Assembly (NCBI RefSeq): GCF_965208895.1
Contig: NZ_OZ242363.1
Span: forward strand, 3,658,001-3,722,000
DNA length: 64,000 bases
Direction: 5' to 3'
Source of the DNA: Poriferisodalis sp965208895
GTDB taxonomy: Bacteria; Actinomycetota; Acidimicrobiia; Acidimicrobiales; Poriferisodalaceae
Shown here: positions 32,256 through 40,667 of the stretch, piece after piece
Numbering within the stretch: position 1 is the stretch's first letter
Layout: every line of letters starts with the position of its first letter
The notes under the pieces: generated by a model
Told to the model about the DNA's origin: nothing
Seen by the model: the letters and a program-made list of their open reading frames with translations, nothing else
Databases searched by the model: none
Position numbers and translations under genes: made by a program

Positions 32256-32513
32256 ATGAAGAGCGACATCCATCCGAACTACCGGCCTGTGGTCTTCCGG
32301 GACGCCGGTGCCGACTTTGCCTTCCTCACGCAGTCCACGGTCGAGACGAACGACACGATCGAGTGGACCGATGGCAAGACGTATCCGCTGGCCAACGTCG
32401 AGCTGTCCAGCGCCAGCCACCCCTTCTTCACCGGCCAGATGAAGATCGTCGACACGGCGGGCCGCGTGGAGCGCTTCGAGCGCCGCTACGGCCAGCGGAA
32501 GCGGCGGAGCTGA
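32256..32513 (+). CDS. rpmE: 50S ribosomal protein L31, type B
   Basis: An 85-residue bL31. The opening DIHPNYRPVVFRD, the insertion TVETNDTIEWTDGKTYPLAN and VELSSASHPFFTGQMKIVDT place it in the type B (YkgM-like) group. There is no CxxC pair, so it is a zinc-free form of the kind that replaces the zinc L31 under zinc shortage. Here it occupies the rho-rpmE-prfA site usually held by the type A gene, so it may be the only L31. ATG 32256 has AGGGA 6 nt upstream. Confidence 0.9.
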   Translation: MKSDIHPNYRPVVFRDAGADFAFLTQSTVETNDTIEWTDGKTYPLANVELSSASHPFFTGQMKIVDTAGRVERFERRYGQRKRRS

Positions 32514-32610
32514 ACGGGCCACCGGTGAGGTGCGGCCGACGGGTGCTGCGGGCATCATCGATGAGCCAGCCCAACCGCCCCGGTCCGCTGCACGCCTGAG
32601 AGCACTCGTC

Positions 32611-33672
32611 ATGGCGCTCGACGCTGATCGCATCCGGGCGCTTCACGCGGCCAAGCTGCGGGCACTGACCCGCGACGCGCTCGGCCTCGAACCCGGCGAG
32701 GTTTCCGGCACCGACGACGGCGCGCTGGCCGTCGTGACGAACGCCGAGACCACCGTGGTGTGCCTTGCGCACGAACGCGCCGAGCGAGCGCTCGGCGGCG
32801 CGCTGGCGCTCGCGGTGCGCGCTGGGTGCCACGGCGTGCATGTCTTCGCCGAGAACCACAGCGGCGTGCTTGCCCGTCGGGCGGCGTGTTTCGTCTCAGC
32901 ACCGACTGTGTGGCAGATCGACGGTTCCCATGCCGCCATCGCTGAGGCGGCGCCGCGGCCGACCGAGCCCCCACCGCCACGTGTGCCCGAACTGGTAGCG
33001 CTGCTCGGTGCTGCCGGTGTCGAGGTCACCGTCGAGCACGGCGTGATCACGGGCGAGGTGGAAGGTCTCGAAGTGGCCCGGGTCGTTGCTGGGGCCCCCC
33101 GCGGCGACACGGCAGCCGGCGACGGCGATGCAGGCGAGGCCTCGACGCAGTGGCAGATCGAGGTTGGTGTGGGTGCCCATGATCGGGAGGCGTTCTCGCT
33201 GCTGCACGCAGATGAGCCGACGCCCGAAGCCATCCGACGAGTCGCCGAGGTGGTGCGAGCGCACCGCTCGCCCGGCGCGTCGCCCCACCCGCTCAATCGC
33301 TTGTCAGCAGCCCGCTGGCTTCGGTCGCTGCTGATACGGCGGCCAGACCTCGTGGGTGCAGGCCGGCTGCGAGCTGCGTCGCCACCGCTGCCTCACGGAG
33401 GCCCAAAGGACCCGGTGCCCGCAGTGGCGTACGGCTTGACGCCTGAAGGCCGCCGCTTGGTGGTGGTGGCGTGCGTCGGCATCGATCTCGATGTGGTGCC
33501 CTTCGCAGCCGATGCTCGGCTGTTTCTCGATCCTGACGCCGAACTGGTGGTTGCGCTGCCTCGTCGCGATGCCCACGAGGTCATCAGGGCCATGTCGGCC
33601 AGGCTTCGCAGGCCGGCGCAGATCGTCGAGATCGACGACAGTTGGCGCACCATCACCGGCTCGAGTTCCTGA
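32611..33672 (+). CDS. Conserved hypothetical protein between rpmE and prfA
   Basis: A protein of about 353 residues, soluble, Ala/Arg-rich, with no family I recognise. It starts MALDADRIRALHAAKLRALT and has two alpha/beta-looking regions: about 1-110 (TTVVCLAHERAERALGGALA) and about 210-345 (WLRSLLIRRPDLVGAGRLRA; RRLVVVACVGIDLDVVPFAA), joined by a Gly/Asp-rich linker. No signal peptide or membrane helix. Start uncertain: the frame is open from 32530. Same strand as rpmE and prfA, so probably part of that translation-related operon; no function is claimed. Confidence 0.65.
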   Translation: MALDADRIRALHAAKLRALTRDALGLEPGEVSGTDDGALAVVTNAETTVVCLAHERAERALGGALALAVRAGCHGVHVFAENHSGVLARRAACFVSAPTVWQIDGSHAAIAEAAPRPTEPPPPRVPELVALLGAAGVEVTVEHGVITGEVEGLEVARVVAGAPRGDTAAGDGDAGEASTQWQIEVGVGAHDREAFSLLHADEPTPEAIRRVAEVVRAHRSPGASPHPLNRLSAARWLRSLLIRRPDLVGAGRLRAASPPLPHGGPKDPVPAVAYGLTPEGRRLVVVACVGIDLDVVPFAADARLFLDPDAELVVALPRRDAHEVIRAMSARLRRPAQIVEIDDSWRTITGSSS

Positions 33673-33693
33673 TCCGCTCATCACCCCCGCAGT

Positions 33694-33699
33694 TAGCCT
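33694..33699 (+). promoter_or_regulatory. Leaderless -10 box (TAGCCT)
   Basis: TAGCCT, exactly 6 nt before GTG 33706 of prfA. Confidence 0.6.
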
Positions 33700-33705
33700 G
33701 AACGC

Positions 33706-34851
33706 GTGTCGGGCACCTTCGAAGCCTTCGAATCCGAACGGCTCGATGCGCTCGAGGCCGAGCGAACCGAGCTCGAGCGAAAGCTGGGCGAAGACGCTGC
33801 GTCAGGGGATCGTGCCCGCTTCGCCGACCTCGGACGCAGGCTCGCACGGATCGGCGAGATCATCGACGTCGTCCACGAGGCTCGCGCAGCCACAGCCGAC
33901 GCCGAGGCCGCCCAGGATCTCCTCAACGCCAGCGACGGTGACGATGCAACCGAGGCCGGCCAGATGCTCGAGGTCGCCACACAGCGGGCAACGCAACTCG
34001 ACGAGCGGCTGAAGACGCTGCTGCTGCCGCCCGATCCCAACGACGGGCGAGACGTCATCGTCGAGATCCAGGGTGCCGAAGGCGGCGAGGAAGCCAATAT
34101 CTGGGCCCGCGACCTCTTCGAGATGTATCGGGCCTATGTCGCCGCGCGGTCCGGCTGGTCGTGGGAACTGCTCGGCAGCCAGGACAGCGACATGGGCGGG
34201 TTCACCAATGTGACGTTCGCAGTGCGCGGACATGATGTGTGGCGGGCGCTGAAGCACGAAGGGGGGCCGCACCGGGTGCAGCGTGTGCCGGTGACTGAAT
34301 CCCAAGGCCGAGTTCACACGTCGTCGGCAACAGTGAGCGTGCTGCCCGAAGCCGCCGAGGTCGAGGTCGACATCGACCCGAACGATCTCATCGTCGACAC
34401 GTTCCGGTCATCGGGACCCGGAGGCCAGTCGGTCAACACCACCGATTCGGCGGTGCGCGTCACCCACAAGCCCACCGGGGTCGTGGTGTCGATGCAGGAC
34501 GAGAAAAGCCAGCTGCAGAACCGGGCCAAGGCCATGCGGGTGCTGCGCTCGCGCCTCTTGCAGCTCCGCCAAGATGCCCACGCGGCCGAGGTGGCGGCCC
34601 ACAAACGCGACCAGGTCCGCGGCGGCGGCCGGTCCGAGAAGATCCGCACGTACAACTTCAAGGAGAATCGGGTTACCGATCATCGCGTCGGGCTCACGAT
34701 CCACAAGCTCGACCGGGTGCTGGCCGGAGAGCTCGACGAGATCGTCGACGCCATGCAGCGCGCGGAACGCGAACGGCTCCTGGCTGCCGCCGTCGCCGAC
34801 GGCGATGTGCGCCAAGGGGTCGAGAAAGCCGCTTCTCGGGTGATTGCCTGA
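33706..34851 (+). CDS. prfA: Peptide chain release factor 1
   Basis: A 381-residue class I release factor that reads UAA and UAG. The codon-recognition tripeptide is PVT in VQRVPVTESQGRVHTSSATV (an accepted RF1 variant of PAT), and the catalytic GGQ is in SSGPGGQSVNTTDSAVRVTH (about residues 238-240). The N-terminal helical domain has the expected acidic heptads, and GAEGGEEANIWARDLFEMY is conserved. GTG 33706 is fixed by the leaderless box. The Gln of GGQ is normally methylated by PrmC, whose gene is 3.6 kb downstream beyond an inserted surface-protein gene. Confidence 0.95.
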   Translation: MSGTFEAFESERLDALEAERTELERKLGEDAASGDRARFADLGRRLARIGEIIDVVHEARAATADAEAAQDLLNASDGDDATEAGQMLEVATQRATQLDERLKTLLLPPDPNDGRDVIVEIQGAEGGEEANIWARDLFEMYRAYVAARSGWSWELLGSQDSDMGGFTNVTFAVRGHDVWRALKHEGGPHRVQRVPVTESQGRVHTSSATVSVLPEAAEVEVDIDPNDLIVDTFRSSGPGGQSVNTTDSAVRVTHKPTGVVVSMQDEKSQLQNRAKAMRVLRSRLLQLRQDAHAAEVAAHKRDQVRGGGRSEKIRTYNFKENRVTDHRVGLTIHKLDRVLAGELDEIVDAMQRAERERLLAAAVADGDVRQGVEKAASRVIA

Positions 34852-34925
34852 CGCAAACCCCCACGTCAGCGGCGTGCGCGTGGGGCCGAGCCTGCGTGCT
34901 TGTGCATCCTGGCGGCTGATCTGGC

Positions 34926-34980
34926 TTGAGAGCTGGGGCACTGCGCGCGCTATCCTGACCATTGCGTACATCTGTGTACG
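34926..34980 (+). promoter_or_regulatory. Promoter and palindromic site before the surface-protein gene
   Basis: TTGAGA (34926-34931) and TATCCT (34951-34956), spacer 19 nt, are followed by a perfect 6-bp dyad CGTACA-TCTG-TGTACG (34965-34980) at the predicted transcript start. It reads toward the poly-C tract and the gene at 35092. Confidence 0.45.
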
Positions 34981-35035
34981 GCACGGCAGCGACGTGGCCG
35001 GTGAGAACGGCCGGGCCGGCGTGGGTTTCGAGCTA

Positions 35036-35051
35036 GGAGTGGCTGGCAATG
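35036..35051 (+). promoter_or_regulatory. Strong RBS and ATG upstream of the poly-C tract
   Basis: AGGAG (35036-35040) precedes ATG 35049. As sequenced, with 15 Cs, this ATG is out of frame with the signal peptide and reaches TGA near 35190; with 14 or 17 Cs it would be in frame. Confidence 0.55.
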
Positions 35052-35067
35052 CAGAAGCGAAGTGATT

Positions 35068-35082
35068 CCCCCCCCCCCCCCC
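35068..35082 (+). repeat. Poly-C tract (15 C)
   Basis: Fifteen consecutive Cs lie between the strong RBS/ATG (35049) and the signal peptide ATG (35092). Homopolymers of this length slip in replication and are classic phase-variation switches. The exact length should be treated with caution because homopolymers are also prone to sequencing error. Confidence 0.9.
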
Positions 35083-35091
35083 GGTGCGGGC

Positions 35092-38000
35092 ATGAAGACC
35101 GCGCGGCGCGCTGTGTGCGGCGTTGTGGTGGCGCTGCTGACCGCAGCGTCGGCGGCGGTGGTCGCGGTGCAGCCGGCCGCGGCACATGAGACTTCTCCCC
35201 AACGTGTTGGGTTGTACATGAGCGGTGGCTCCAACAGATTGGTGAGCGAGGGCACCTCGTTCACCCTCACGGCCGAGCGCACCAGGGGCGGCAACCACGC
35301 CTCGCACACGGGCACCGCGCTGATCGTTCCGATCCAGTTCAGCCCAACGGGAGGCGTAACGGGCCGTTCGGCGTCGGCTGACGATCTGATGATTCCTGCG
35401 TCCATCACCATTCCCGCCAATCAGACCACTGGCTCGGTCACCGTTCAGGTTGTCGACGACAACATCGCCGAAGAGTTCGAGCGGGCCGCGATCGTGCTCG
35501 GGCACTTGCCGAGAGGGTGGCATCCGGCCCCCTCTCGAATCCCACAGACCAGGAACGCCGACCCGGACGATCCCGGCAGCCCAGGCGTCTACTTCGACAT
35601 CCGGCCCAGCGACGTTGCCGATATCGGCCGCCTGCGGTTCCGGGTGTGTACGAGGGCGGACAATTCTTGCCCGGTGAACGGCGACGACGGCTGGCAAGAG
35701 ACCACGACCCCGTCGCTGACCCTGACCGAGGGCGGTTCTGCCAAGTCGTATCAGTACCGGCTGACCCCGGCGCTCACTTCGTTCCGTGAGGTCGAAGTGC
35801 ATCCCGCCCATTCGGACATTACGAATGCAGATTTCGACCGTGATCGGCTCACCTGCGTCGCGAGCGCCGATCACTCTGTATTTCCCCTGAGTTCTCTGAC
35901 TGTGCTGCCCGGCGACACACCGTCCCAGTGCCCGCATCGGCCGAGGTCCTACGGCGGGGATCAGATTGACACATGGCGCACGGTGACCTATCGCGCCGGC
36001 CAAGATGCGGACGCGAAGGGCCACAGCGTGACGGTGCGGCACCGGACGCTGGCCCGGATTACTGGCCATCCATATGCGGGCCACTACTACCAGGACCCCT
36101 CCGGCGAGAGGTGGCCGGTGCAGATCACCATTACCGATGACGACGCCCCGGACCAAGACGTGCAGTTCTCCGCGGGCGCCAACGGCTCGACCTGGATCAA
36201 CATGAACGACGGCGGAGGAGTGGATACAGCGCTGCCTGATGTGCTCGTTCCGGGCGAGACGTATTCGTTTCGCGTGCGGCTGAAGAACCGAAGCCTTGCA
36301 CCCGATCAAACGCACATCCTCACCCTGCGTTCCGAATCGCATTGGCGGGATGTGAAGATGTCGCTGGTGTGGAACAACGGGGCTGAGGACGCCCAGTGGT
36401 TCCAGCGTTTGGACTTCAAGACCAGTTCCAAACGCAATCGCGTGTACACGGTTCGGGTGCATGTCGCGGCCGACGCTACGCCGGGCAACGTGGTGTTCGA
36501 CCAATACACGCCGCCCGGGTTCTGGAGCCGAGCAGCCGATCCTCGCAGTCGGTGGAACCGTCACTACTCGCGGACGACCGTGGCGTGCATCGCCTGCCCC
36601 GAGTCCGACGATGGGCCGATCAGTGACTCCGACGATGCGCCGATCAGCGACTCGAACGATGCGCCAATGGGTGACTCCAACGATGCTCGGCTTGACGAGG
36701 CGGCTCTGATCGCGGAGGTGAATGCGCATATCGCGGATTTCACGCGCCGGAATCATGCGAACGGTGTCCGTGATTGGAATCTGATCTTGGATCGGCTCGA
36801 GGGCCGTACGGGTATGAGCGACGCGGACATTGCTGTGTGGCTGGAGCGGGCGGTCCGCCATGGCTGGCAGGACGGCGTCACGACGCTGCCGAAGGTGCAG
36901 GCGATGTTGGCGGCGCCGCAGCCGGTCGTTGTGCCGGAGGTGAACATCACCGGTTCTGTCGGCGGTACGGAGGGTTCTGACGTGTCGTTCACGGTGAGCG
37001 CGGTTCCGCCGCCGACTGCCGATCTGGCGGTGAGCGTGACAGTGTCGGCTTTGGGCGACTTCGGCGTGCCGACGGGTTCCCATACGGTGACGATCCCGGC
37101 GGGGCAGTCGTCCAAGACGCTGACGCTGTCGTCGTCTGACGACTCGGTTGATGAGCCCGACGGCTCGGTGACGCTGACGCTGAACAGCGACAGCGTCGGC
37201 GGTTACACGGTGGGTTCGTTGTCGTCGCAGTCGGTGCAGGTGCTCGACGATGACGATCCGCAGCTGGTGGCCGCGCCGGTGGTGAGCGTGAGCGCTGGGG
37301 CCGGTGTCACGGAGGGTGGTGCTGCGTTGTTCACGGTGAGCGCTGATGTGGCGCCGGCTGCGGATCTTCCTGTGAGCGTGACGGTTTCTGCGTCGGGTGA
37401 TTACGGCGTGGTGACGGGTTCGCGGACGGTGACGATCGCGGCGGGCACGACCAGCAAGGTTGTGTCGGTGGCGACGGTCGATGACTCGGTCGATGAGGCT
37501 GACGGTTCGGTGTCGGTGACGGTGGCCGACGGTGCCGATTACGACGTGGGCACTGCCACGGCGACGGTTGCCGTCGCTGATGATGACGATCCGCCGACGC
37601 CGGTGGTGAGCGTCAGCGCCGGGGCCGGTGTCAGCGAGGGCGGTGCTGCTTCGTTCACGTTGACGGCGAGCCCGCCGCCGGCGAGTCCGATCTCGGTGAG
37701 TGTGTCGGTTGGGGCGTCGGGTGATTTCGGGGCGGTGACGGGTTCGCGGACGGTGACCATCGGCAGCGACGGTTCTGCGTCGTTCAGCGTCGCGACCTCC
37801 GATGATTCGGTCGATGAGGCTGACGGTTCGGTGTCGGTGACGGTGGCCGACGGCGCCGATTACGACGTCGGCACTGCTTCGGCGACGGTCAGCGTCGCGG
37901 ACGATGACGAGCCGCCGCCGGTGCAGGACGTGCCCGACACCGACGGCATCGCCGACACCGACCAGGCGCCCGCGGACGCCGATGCGTGTACCGGCAAGCC

Positions 38001-38289
38001 GACCGTGGCCGCAGCCGATGTGACCGCCCGGCGAGGCGACGACATCGAGTTCGTCATCAGCATCGACTGCGCCCACACCAGCGACGTCGCCGTGCACTAC
38101 TCGGTCACCCGCGACGGGCAACTCGCCATCAGCGACGCAGGAATCGCGACCATCAACAGCGGCGACACCACTACCACCGTGACCTTGTCCACCACCGGCG
38201 GCGTCGCCGTCGTCGGCCTGTACCTCGCCTACGTCTCCGAAGTCACCAACCCGTGGGGAGTCTGGGCGTACGGCACCATCACCGACTAG
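35092..38289 (+). CDS. Secreted Calx-beta surface protein, probably phase-variable
   Basis: A protein of 1065 residues from ATG 35092. The signal peptide (about 1-31) ends AVVAVQPAAA, like that of the exported-protein family. Extracellular part: a Calx-beta-like region (about 40-130), a second domain (about 160-350) and one ending near CIACPESDDG; a short acidic repeat (DSDDAPISDSNDAPMGDSND); a helical segment; then three Calx-beta domains (about 615-725, 733-835 and 837-940; pattern VSEGGAASFTLTASPPP, DDSVDEADGSVSVTV) and a last beta-domain. No sortase motif or membrane anchor. Adhesin-like; calcium binding possible. Alternative in-frame start GTG 35062. Translation from the strong RBS depends on the poly-C length. 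Its TAG stop lies in the CTAG of a MITE. Confidence 0.8.
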   Translation: MKTARRAVCGVVVALLTAASAAVVAVQPAAAHETSPQRVGLYMSGGSNRLVSEGTSFTLTAERTRGGNHASHTGTALIVPIQFSPTGGVTGRSASADDLMIPASITIPANQTTGSVTVQVVDDNIAEEFERAAIVLGHLPRGWHPAPSRIPQTRNADPDDPGSPGVYFDIRPSDVADIGRLRFRVCTRADNSCPVNGDDGWQETTTPSLTLTEGGSAKSYQYRLTPALTSFREVEVHPAHSDITNADFDRDRLTCVASADHSVFPLSSLTVLPGDTPSQCPHRPRSYGGDQIDTWRTVTYRAGQDADAKGHSVTVRHRTLARITGHPYAGHYYQDPSGERWPVQITITDDDAPDQDVQFSAGANGSTWINMNDGGGVDTALPDVLVPGETYSFRVRLKNRSLAPDQTHILTLRSESHWRDVKMSLVWNNGAEDAQWFQRLDFKTSSKRNRVYTVRVHVAADATPGNVVFDQYTPPGFWSRAADPRSRWNRHYSRTTVACIACPESDDGPISDSDDAPISDSNDAPMGDSNDARLDEAALIAEVNAHIADFTRRNHANGVRDWNLILDRLEGRTGMSDADIAVWLERAVRHGWQDGVTTLPKVQAMLAAPQPVVVPEVNITGSVGGTEGSDVSFTVSAVPPPTADLAVSVTVSALGDFGVPTGSHTVTIPAGQSSKTLTLSSSDDSVDEPDGSVTLTLNSDSVGGYTVGSLSSQSVQVLDDDDPQLVAAPVVSVSAGAGVTEGGAALFTVSADVAPAADLPVSVTVSASGDYGVVTGSRTVTIAAGTTSKVVSVATVDDSVDEADGSVSVTVADGADYDVGTATATVAVADDDDPPTPVVSVSAGAGVSEGGAASFTLTASPPPASPISVSVSVGASGDFGAVTGSRTVTIGSDGSASFSVATSDDSVDEADGSVSVTVADGADYDVGTASATVSVADDDEPPPVQDVPDTDGIADTDQAPADADACTGKPTVAAADVTARRGDDIEFVISIDCAHTSDVAVHYSVTRDGQLAISDAGIATINSGDTTTTVTLSTTGGVAVVGLYLAYVSEVTNPWGVWAYGTITD
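37291..37905 (+). repeat. Two tandem Calx-beta coding repeats of about 305 bp
   Basis: The units at about 37291-37590 and 37600-37905 share long identical stretches, for example those encoding DDSVDEADGSVSVTVADGAD and GSRTVTI. High DNA identity suggests recent duplication and possible copy-number change. Confidence 0.75.
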
Positions 38290-38391
38290 GAGGGTGGTCG
38301 GTAATGGGTGCCTGGCCCAATCCGCGAGCCCCGACCTGCGGCTTTGCATGCGCCAACCACCCGAAATGCGGCTATCCGACCACACTCCTAG
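38286..38391. mobile_element. MITE-like element 2 (106 bp)
   Basis: Terminal inverted repeats CTAGGAG(G/T)GTGGTCGG (16 bp, one mismatch) enclose a non-coding centre with GACCTGCGGCTTTGC; element 1 at 6540 has GACCTGCGGTTTTGC at the corresponding place. Size, CTAG ends and this core show they are one family. The left CTAG contains the TAG stop of the surface-protein gene. Confidence 0.75.
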
Positions 38392-38449
38392 CAGGGTGCT
38401 GAAACAGTCGATGTGTGCTTGGTTGGCGAGCTCAAGCCCGCAGTAGCCG

Positions 38450-40006
38450 GTGTCGCAGCGGGAGGATGAGCCGATCCGCAACGGCCCACAGGAAGGGCTG
38501 ACGCTCGGAGATTTGTTCCGGGGACTGCGTGCGCAGTTCGAGGCGGCTGGAGTGCCCGATCCGGGGGTGAGCGCACGCCGAATCGCAGCCGAAGCCAGCG
38601 CAACGGAGGTCGCCGCCGTCGCCTTGGCGCCGCAGACGCCGATGGCCGCACGCATGGTGGCCCACGCCGATGCGTTGGCGGCCCGGCGGGCGGCGGGCGA
38701 GCCTTTGCAATATGTGCTGGGCAGCTGGGGATTCCGCAACCTTGACTTGGCCGTCGACCGCCGAGCCCTGATCCCGCGTCCCGAGACCGAGGTGGTCGCG
38801 GGCATAGCGATTGACTGGCTGGCCGCGACCGTGCGAGGCCGCCGACCCGCACAAATGAACGTGGCCGATCTCGGCACGGGCTGCGGCGCGATTGCACTGT
38901 CGGTCGCGCACGAGGTTCCCCAAGCCCGAGTGTTCGCTACGGACAGCTCCGTCGATGCACTGGCGCTGGCGGCAGCCAACTTGGCCGGCTTGGGGAGGGC
39001 GGCCGCCCGTGTCTCGTTGCATCAGGGAGACTGGTTCGATGCACTCGTCGGCGTGCCTGGTTCCGCCAGTGACGGCGGTGTTGCGGATTCGCTGGCAGGG
39101 CGGCTCGATGTGATCGTGTCGAACCCCCCCTATGTGGCCGACGGCGAAGTCCTGCCGGCCGAGATCGTCGACTGGGAACCGCACGCCGCGCTGTATGCCG
39201 GAGCCGATGGTTTCGAGCCACTGCACACGATTGTCCGAGATGCCCGTGGCTGGCTGGCCCCGGGCGGTCTGCTGGTGCTGGAGCTCGCTCCCGATCAGGC
39301 GCCTCCAGCTGTTGAAGTGGCGGTTGCCCGTGGTTATGACGACGTGCGCATCAAGCGAGACCTTGCCGGCCTCGATCGGGCGCTGATCGCGTTGCGCCCG
39401 CGTTCGGAACCCGACGAGGCCGAGCTGAGGCTGGCCGCCGAGCGGCTCCGCGGCGGCGGGCTTGTGGTGGCCCCCACCGATACGGTCTGCGGTGTTATGG
39501 CCCGCTACGCCGACACCGACGCGGTCGCACGGGTGTGCGAAGCCAAAGAGCGCCCCCGCAGTGACCCCATGCCGATCCTGGTGTCAGGGCTCGCGCAGGC
39601 CGACGAACTGGTCGAGCTGTCTGGGTCAGCTCGATCTCTGGCGCAACGGCACTGGCCGGGCGGCCTGACGCTGGTGGCGAAGCGCCGAGGGGGGCCCGAT
39701 CCATTGCACGGCCGCGAGACACTGGGCGTGCGCGTGCCGGCGCTGGGATGGCTGCGCTGGCTCATCGACGAGGTCGGGCCAGTGACCGGCACCAGCGCAA
39801 ACCGCCACGGCGCCGAGACGCCCACCGACGCCGAGGAAGCAGCATCGAGCCTCGCGAGCCCTCCGGCAGAGTCGGCCCAACCCGGCCGCGTCATTCGCGG
39901 CCAGGCTCTCGGGGGAACCCCCTCGACAGTGGTGGACGTCACCGGAGACAAGCCCGTCGTGCTGCGAGCAGGGGCAGTCCCCGCCGATTTGCTTCGCTTC
40001 GCGTAG
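38450..40006 (+). CDS. prmC: PrmC-TsaC fusion: release factor Gln methyltransferase / threonylcarbamoyl-AMP synthase
   Basis: A 518-residue two-domain protein. Residues about 15-315 are PrmC: AAGEPLQYVLGSWGFRNLDL, LIPRPETEVVAG, the SAM site VADLGTGCGAIALSVAHEVP and the catalytic NPPY in VIVSNPPYVADG (about 225); it methylates the GGQ Gln of release factors. Residues about 320-518 are a Sua5/YrdC/TsaC domain: RGGGLVVAPTDTVCGVMARY, KERPRSDPMPILV, RHWPGGLTLVAKRR, GTSANRHGAETP and STVVDVTGDKPVVLRAGAVP; it makes threonylcarbamoyl-AMP for tRNA t6A. The two genes are normally separate neighbours; here the frame is continuous. GTG 38450 is the first in-frame start. Confidence 0.92.
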   Translation: MSQREDEPIRNGPQEGLTLGDLFRGLRAQFEAAGVPDPGVSARRIAAEASATEVAAVALAPQTPMAARMVAHADALAARRAAGEPLQYVLGSWGFRNLDLAVDRRALIPRPETEVVAGIAIDWLAATVRGRRPAQMNVADLGTGCGAIALSVAHEVPQARVFATDSSVDALALAAANLAGLGRAAARVSLHQGDWFDALVGVPGSASDGGVADSLAGRLDVIVSNPPYVADGEVLPAEIVDWEPHAALYAGADGFEPLHTIVRDARGWLAPGGLLVLELAPDQAPPAVEVAVARGYDDVRIKRDLAGLDRALIALRPRSEPDEAELRLAAERLRGGGLVVAPTDTVCGVMARYADTDAVARVCEAKERPRSDPMPILVSGLAQADELVELSGSARSLAQRHWPGGLTLVAKRRGGPDPLHGRETLGVRVPALGWLRWLIDEVGPVTGTSANRHGAETPTDAEEAASSLASPPAESAQPGRVIRGQALGGTPSTVVDVTGDKPVVLRAGAVPADLLRFA

Positions 40007-40110
40007 GACAGGCGACAGGCCTTCTCGCCCCTCGCGGTTGTAGGGCCTCGGGCGCTGGAAATTCGCCCAGCTGGCACCGAATCCGGTACCTGAGGGGCGG
40101 CGACGGCTGC

Positions 40111-40116
40111 GAGACT
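40111..40116 (+). promoter_or_regulatory. Candidate leaderless -10 box (GAGACT)
   Basis: GAGACT lies 6 nt before GTG 40123, and likewise in the second copy (45836-45841). Confidence 0.4.
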
Positions 40117-40122
40117 GACGCA

Positions 40123-40596
40123 GTGGCTCACCGCAACCCCCATGCCTCTCCGCCGCTGACGATCGCGCTTGCTGCCGATCACGCTGGCTGGGAGCTGAAG
40201 GATCGCTTGGCGCAGCATCTGCGCGGCAGCGGATATGAGGTGGTGGACTTGGGCGCCAATGGCCCGGAGTCGGTCGACTATCCCGATTTCGGCGAGGCCG
40301 TCGGCCAGGCGGTGGCGAACCGGACGGCAGACATCGGTGTGGCGGTGTGCGGCAGCGGCATCGGCATCGCGATGGCCGCCGGCAAGGTGGCCGGAATCCG
40401 TGCGGCCACCGTTCACGACGAGACATCGGCTCGGCTTGCCCGCGAACACAACGACGCCAACGTGATCTGTCTCGGCGCCCGTCTCGTGGATCCGGGCGGG
40501 GCAGTAGCCGCACTCGATGCGTACCTCGCAGCGGCGTTCGAAGGCGGACGCCATCAGCGACGGGTCGACAAGATCGACGCACTCGGCCGGCGCTGA
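40123..40596 (+). CDS. rpiB: Ribose-5-phosphate isomerase B
   Basis: A 157-residue RpiB/LacAB-type sugar isomerase of the pentose phosphate pathway. Signatures: IALAADHAGWELKDRL, VVDLGANGPESVDYPDFGEA, the active-site Cys in GVAVCGSGIGIAMAAGK (about residue 75), and AATVHDETSARLAREHNDAN with the catalytic His and the phosphate-binding Arg. The C-terminus ends GGRHQRRVDKIDALGRR. GTG 40123 is the only start giving normal length. glyA follows 71 bp downstream, a common actinobacterial order. A second copy is at 45848-46321. Confidence 0.93.
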   Translation: MAHRNPHASPPLTIALAADHAGWELKDRLAQHLRGSGYEVVDLGANGPESVDYPDFGEAVGQAVANRTADIGVAVCGSGIGIAMAAGKVAGIRAATVHDETSARLAREHNDANVICLGARLVDPGGAVAALDAYLAAAFEGGRHQRRVDKIDALGRR

Positions 40597-40667
40597 GGCG
40601 GCCTGAGCATTCGAAGCCGAACTGAGGCACCCCGCATAGGGCGGGCACCGCAAGGAGACACAGCTTC

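Noticed and set aside
34408..38979. Open minus-strand frame of 1523 codons
   Set aside because: It runs antisense to prfA, the surface-protein gene and prmC. The coding strand has clear domains and motifs; the antisense product is low-complexity Arg/His/Gly text typical of high-GC shadow frames.
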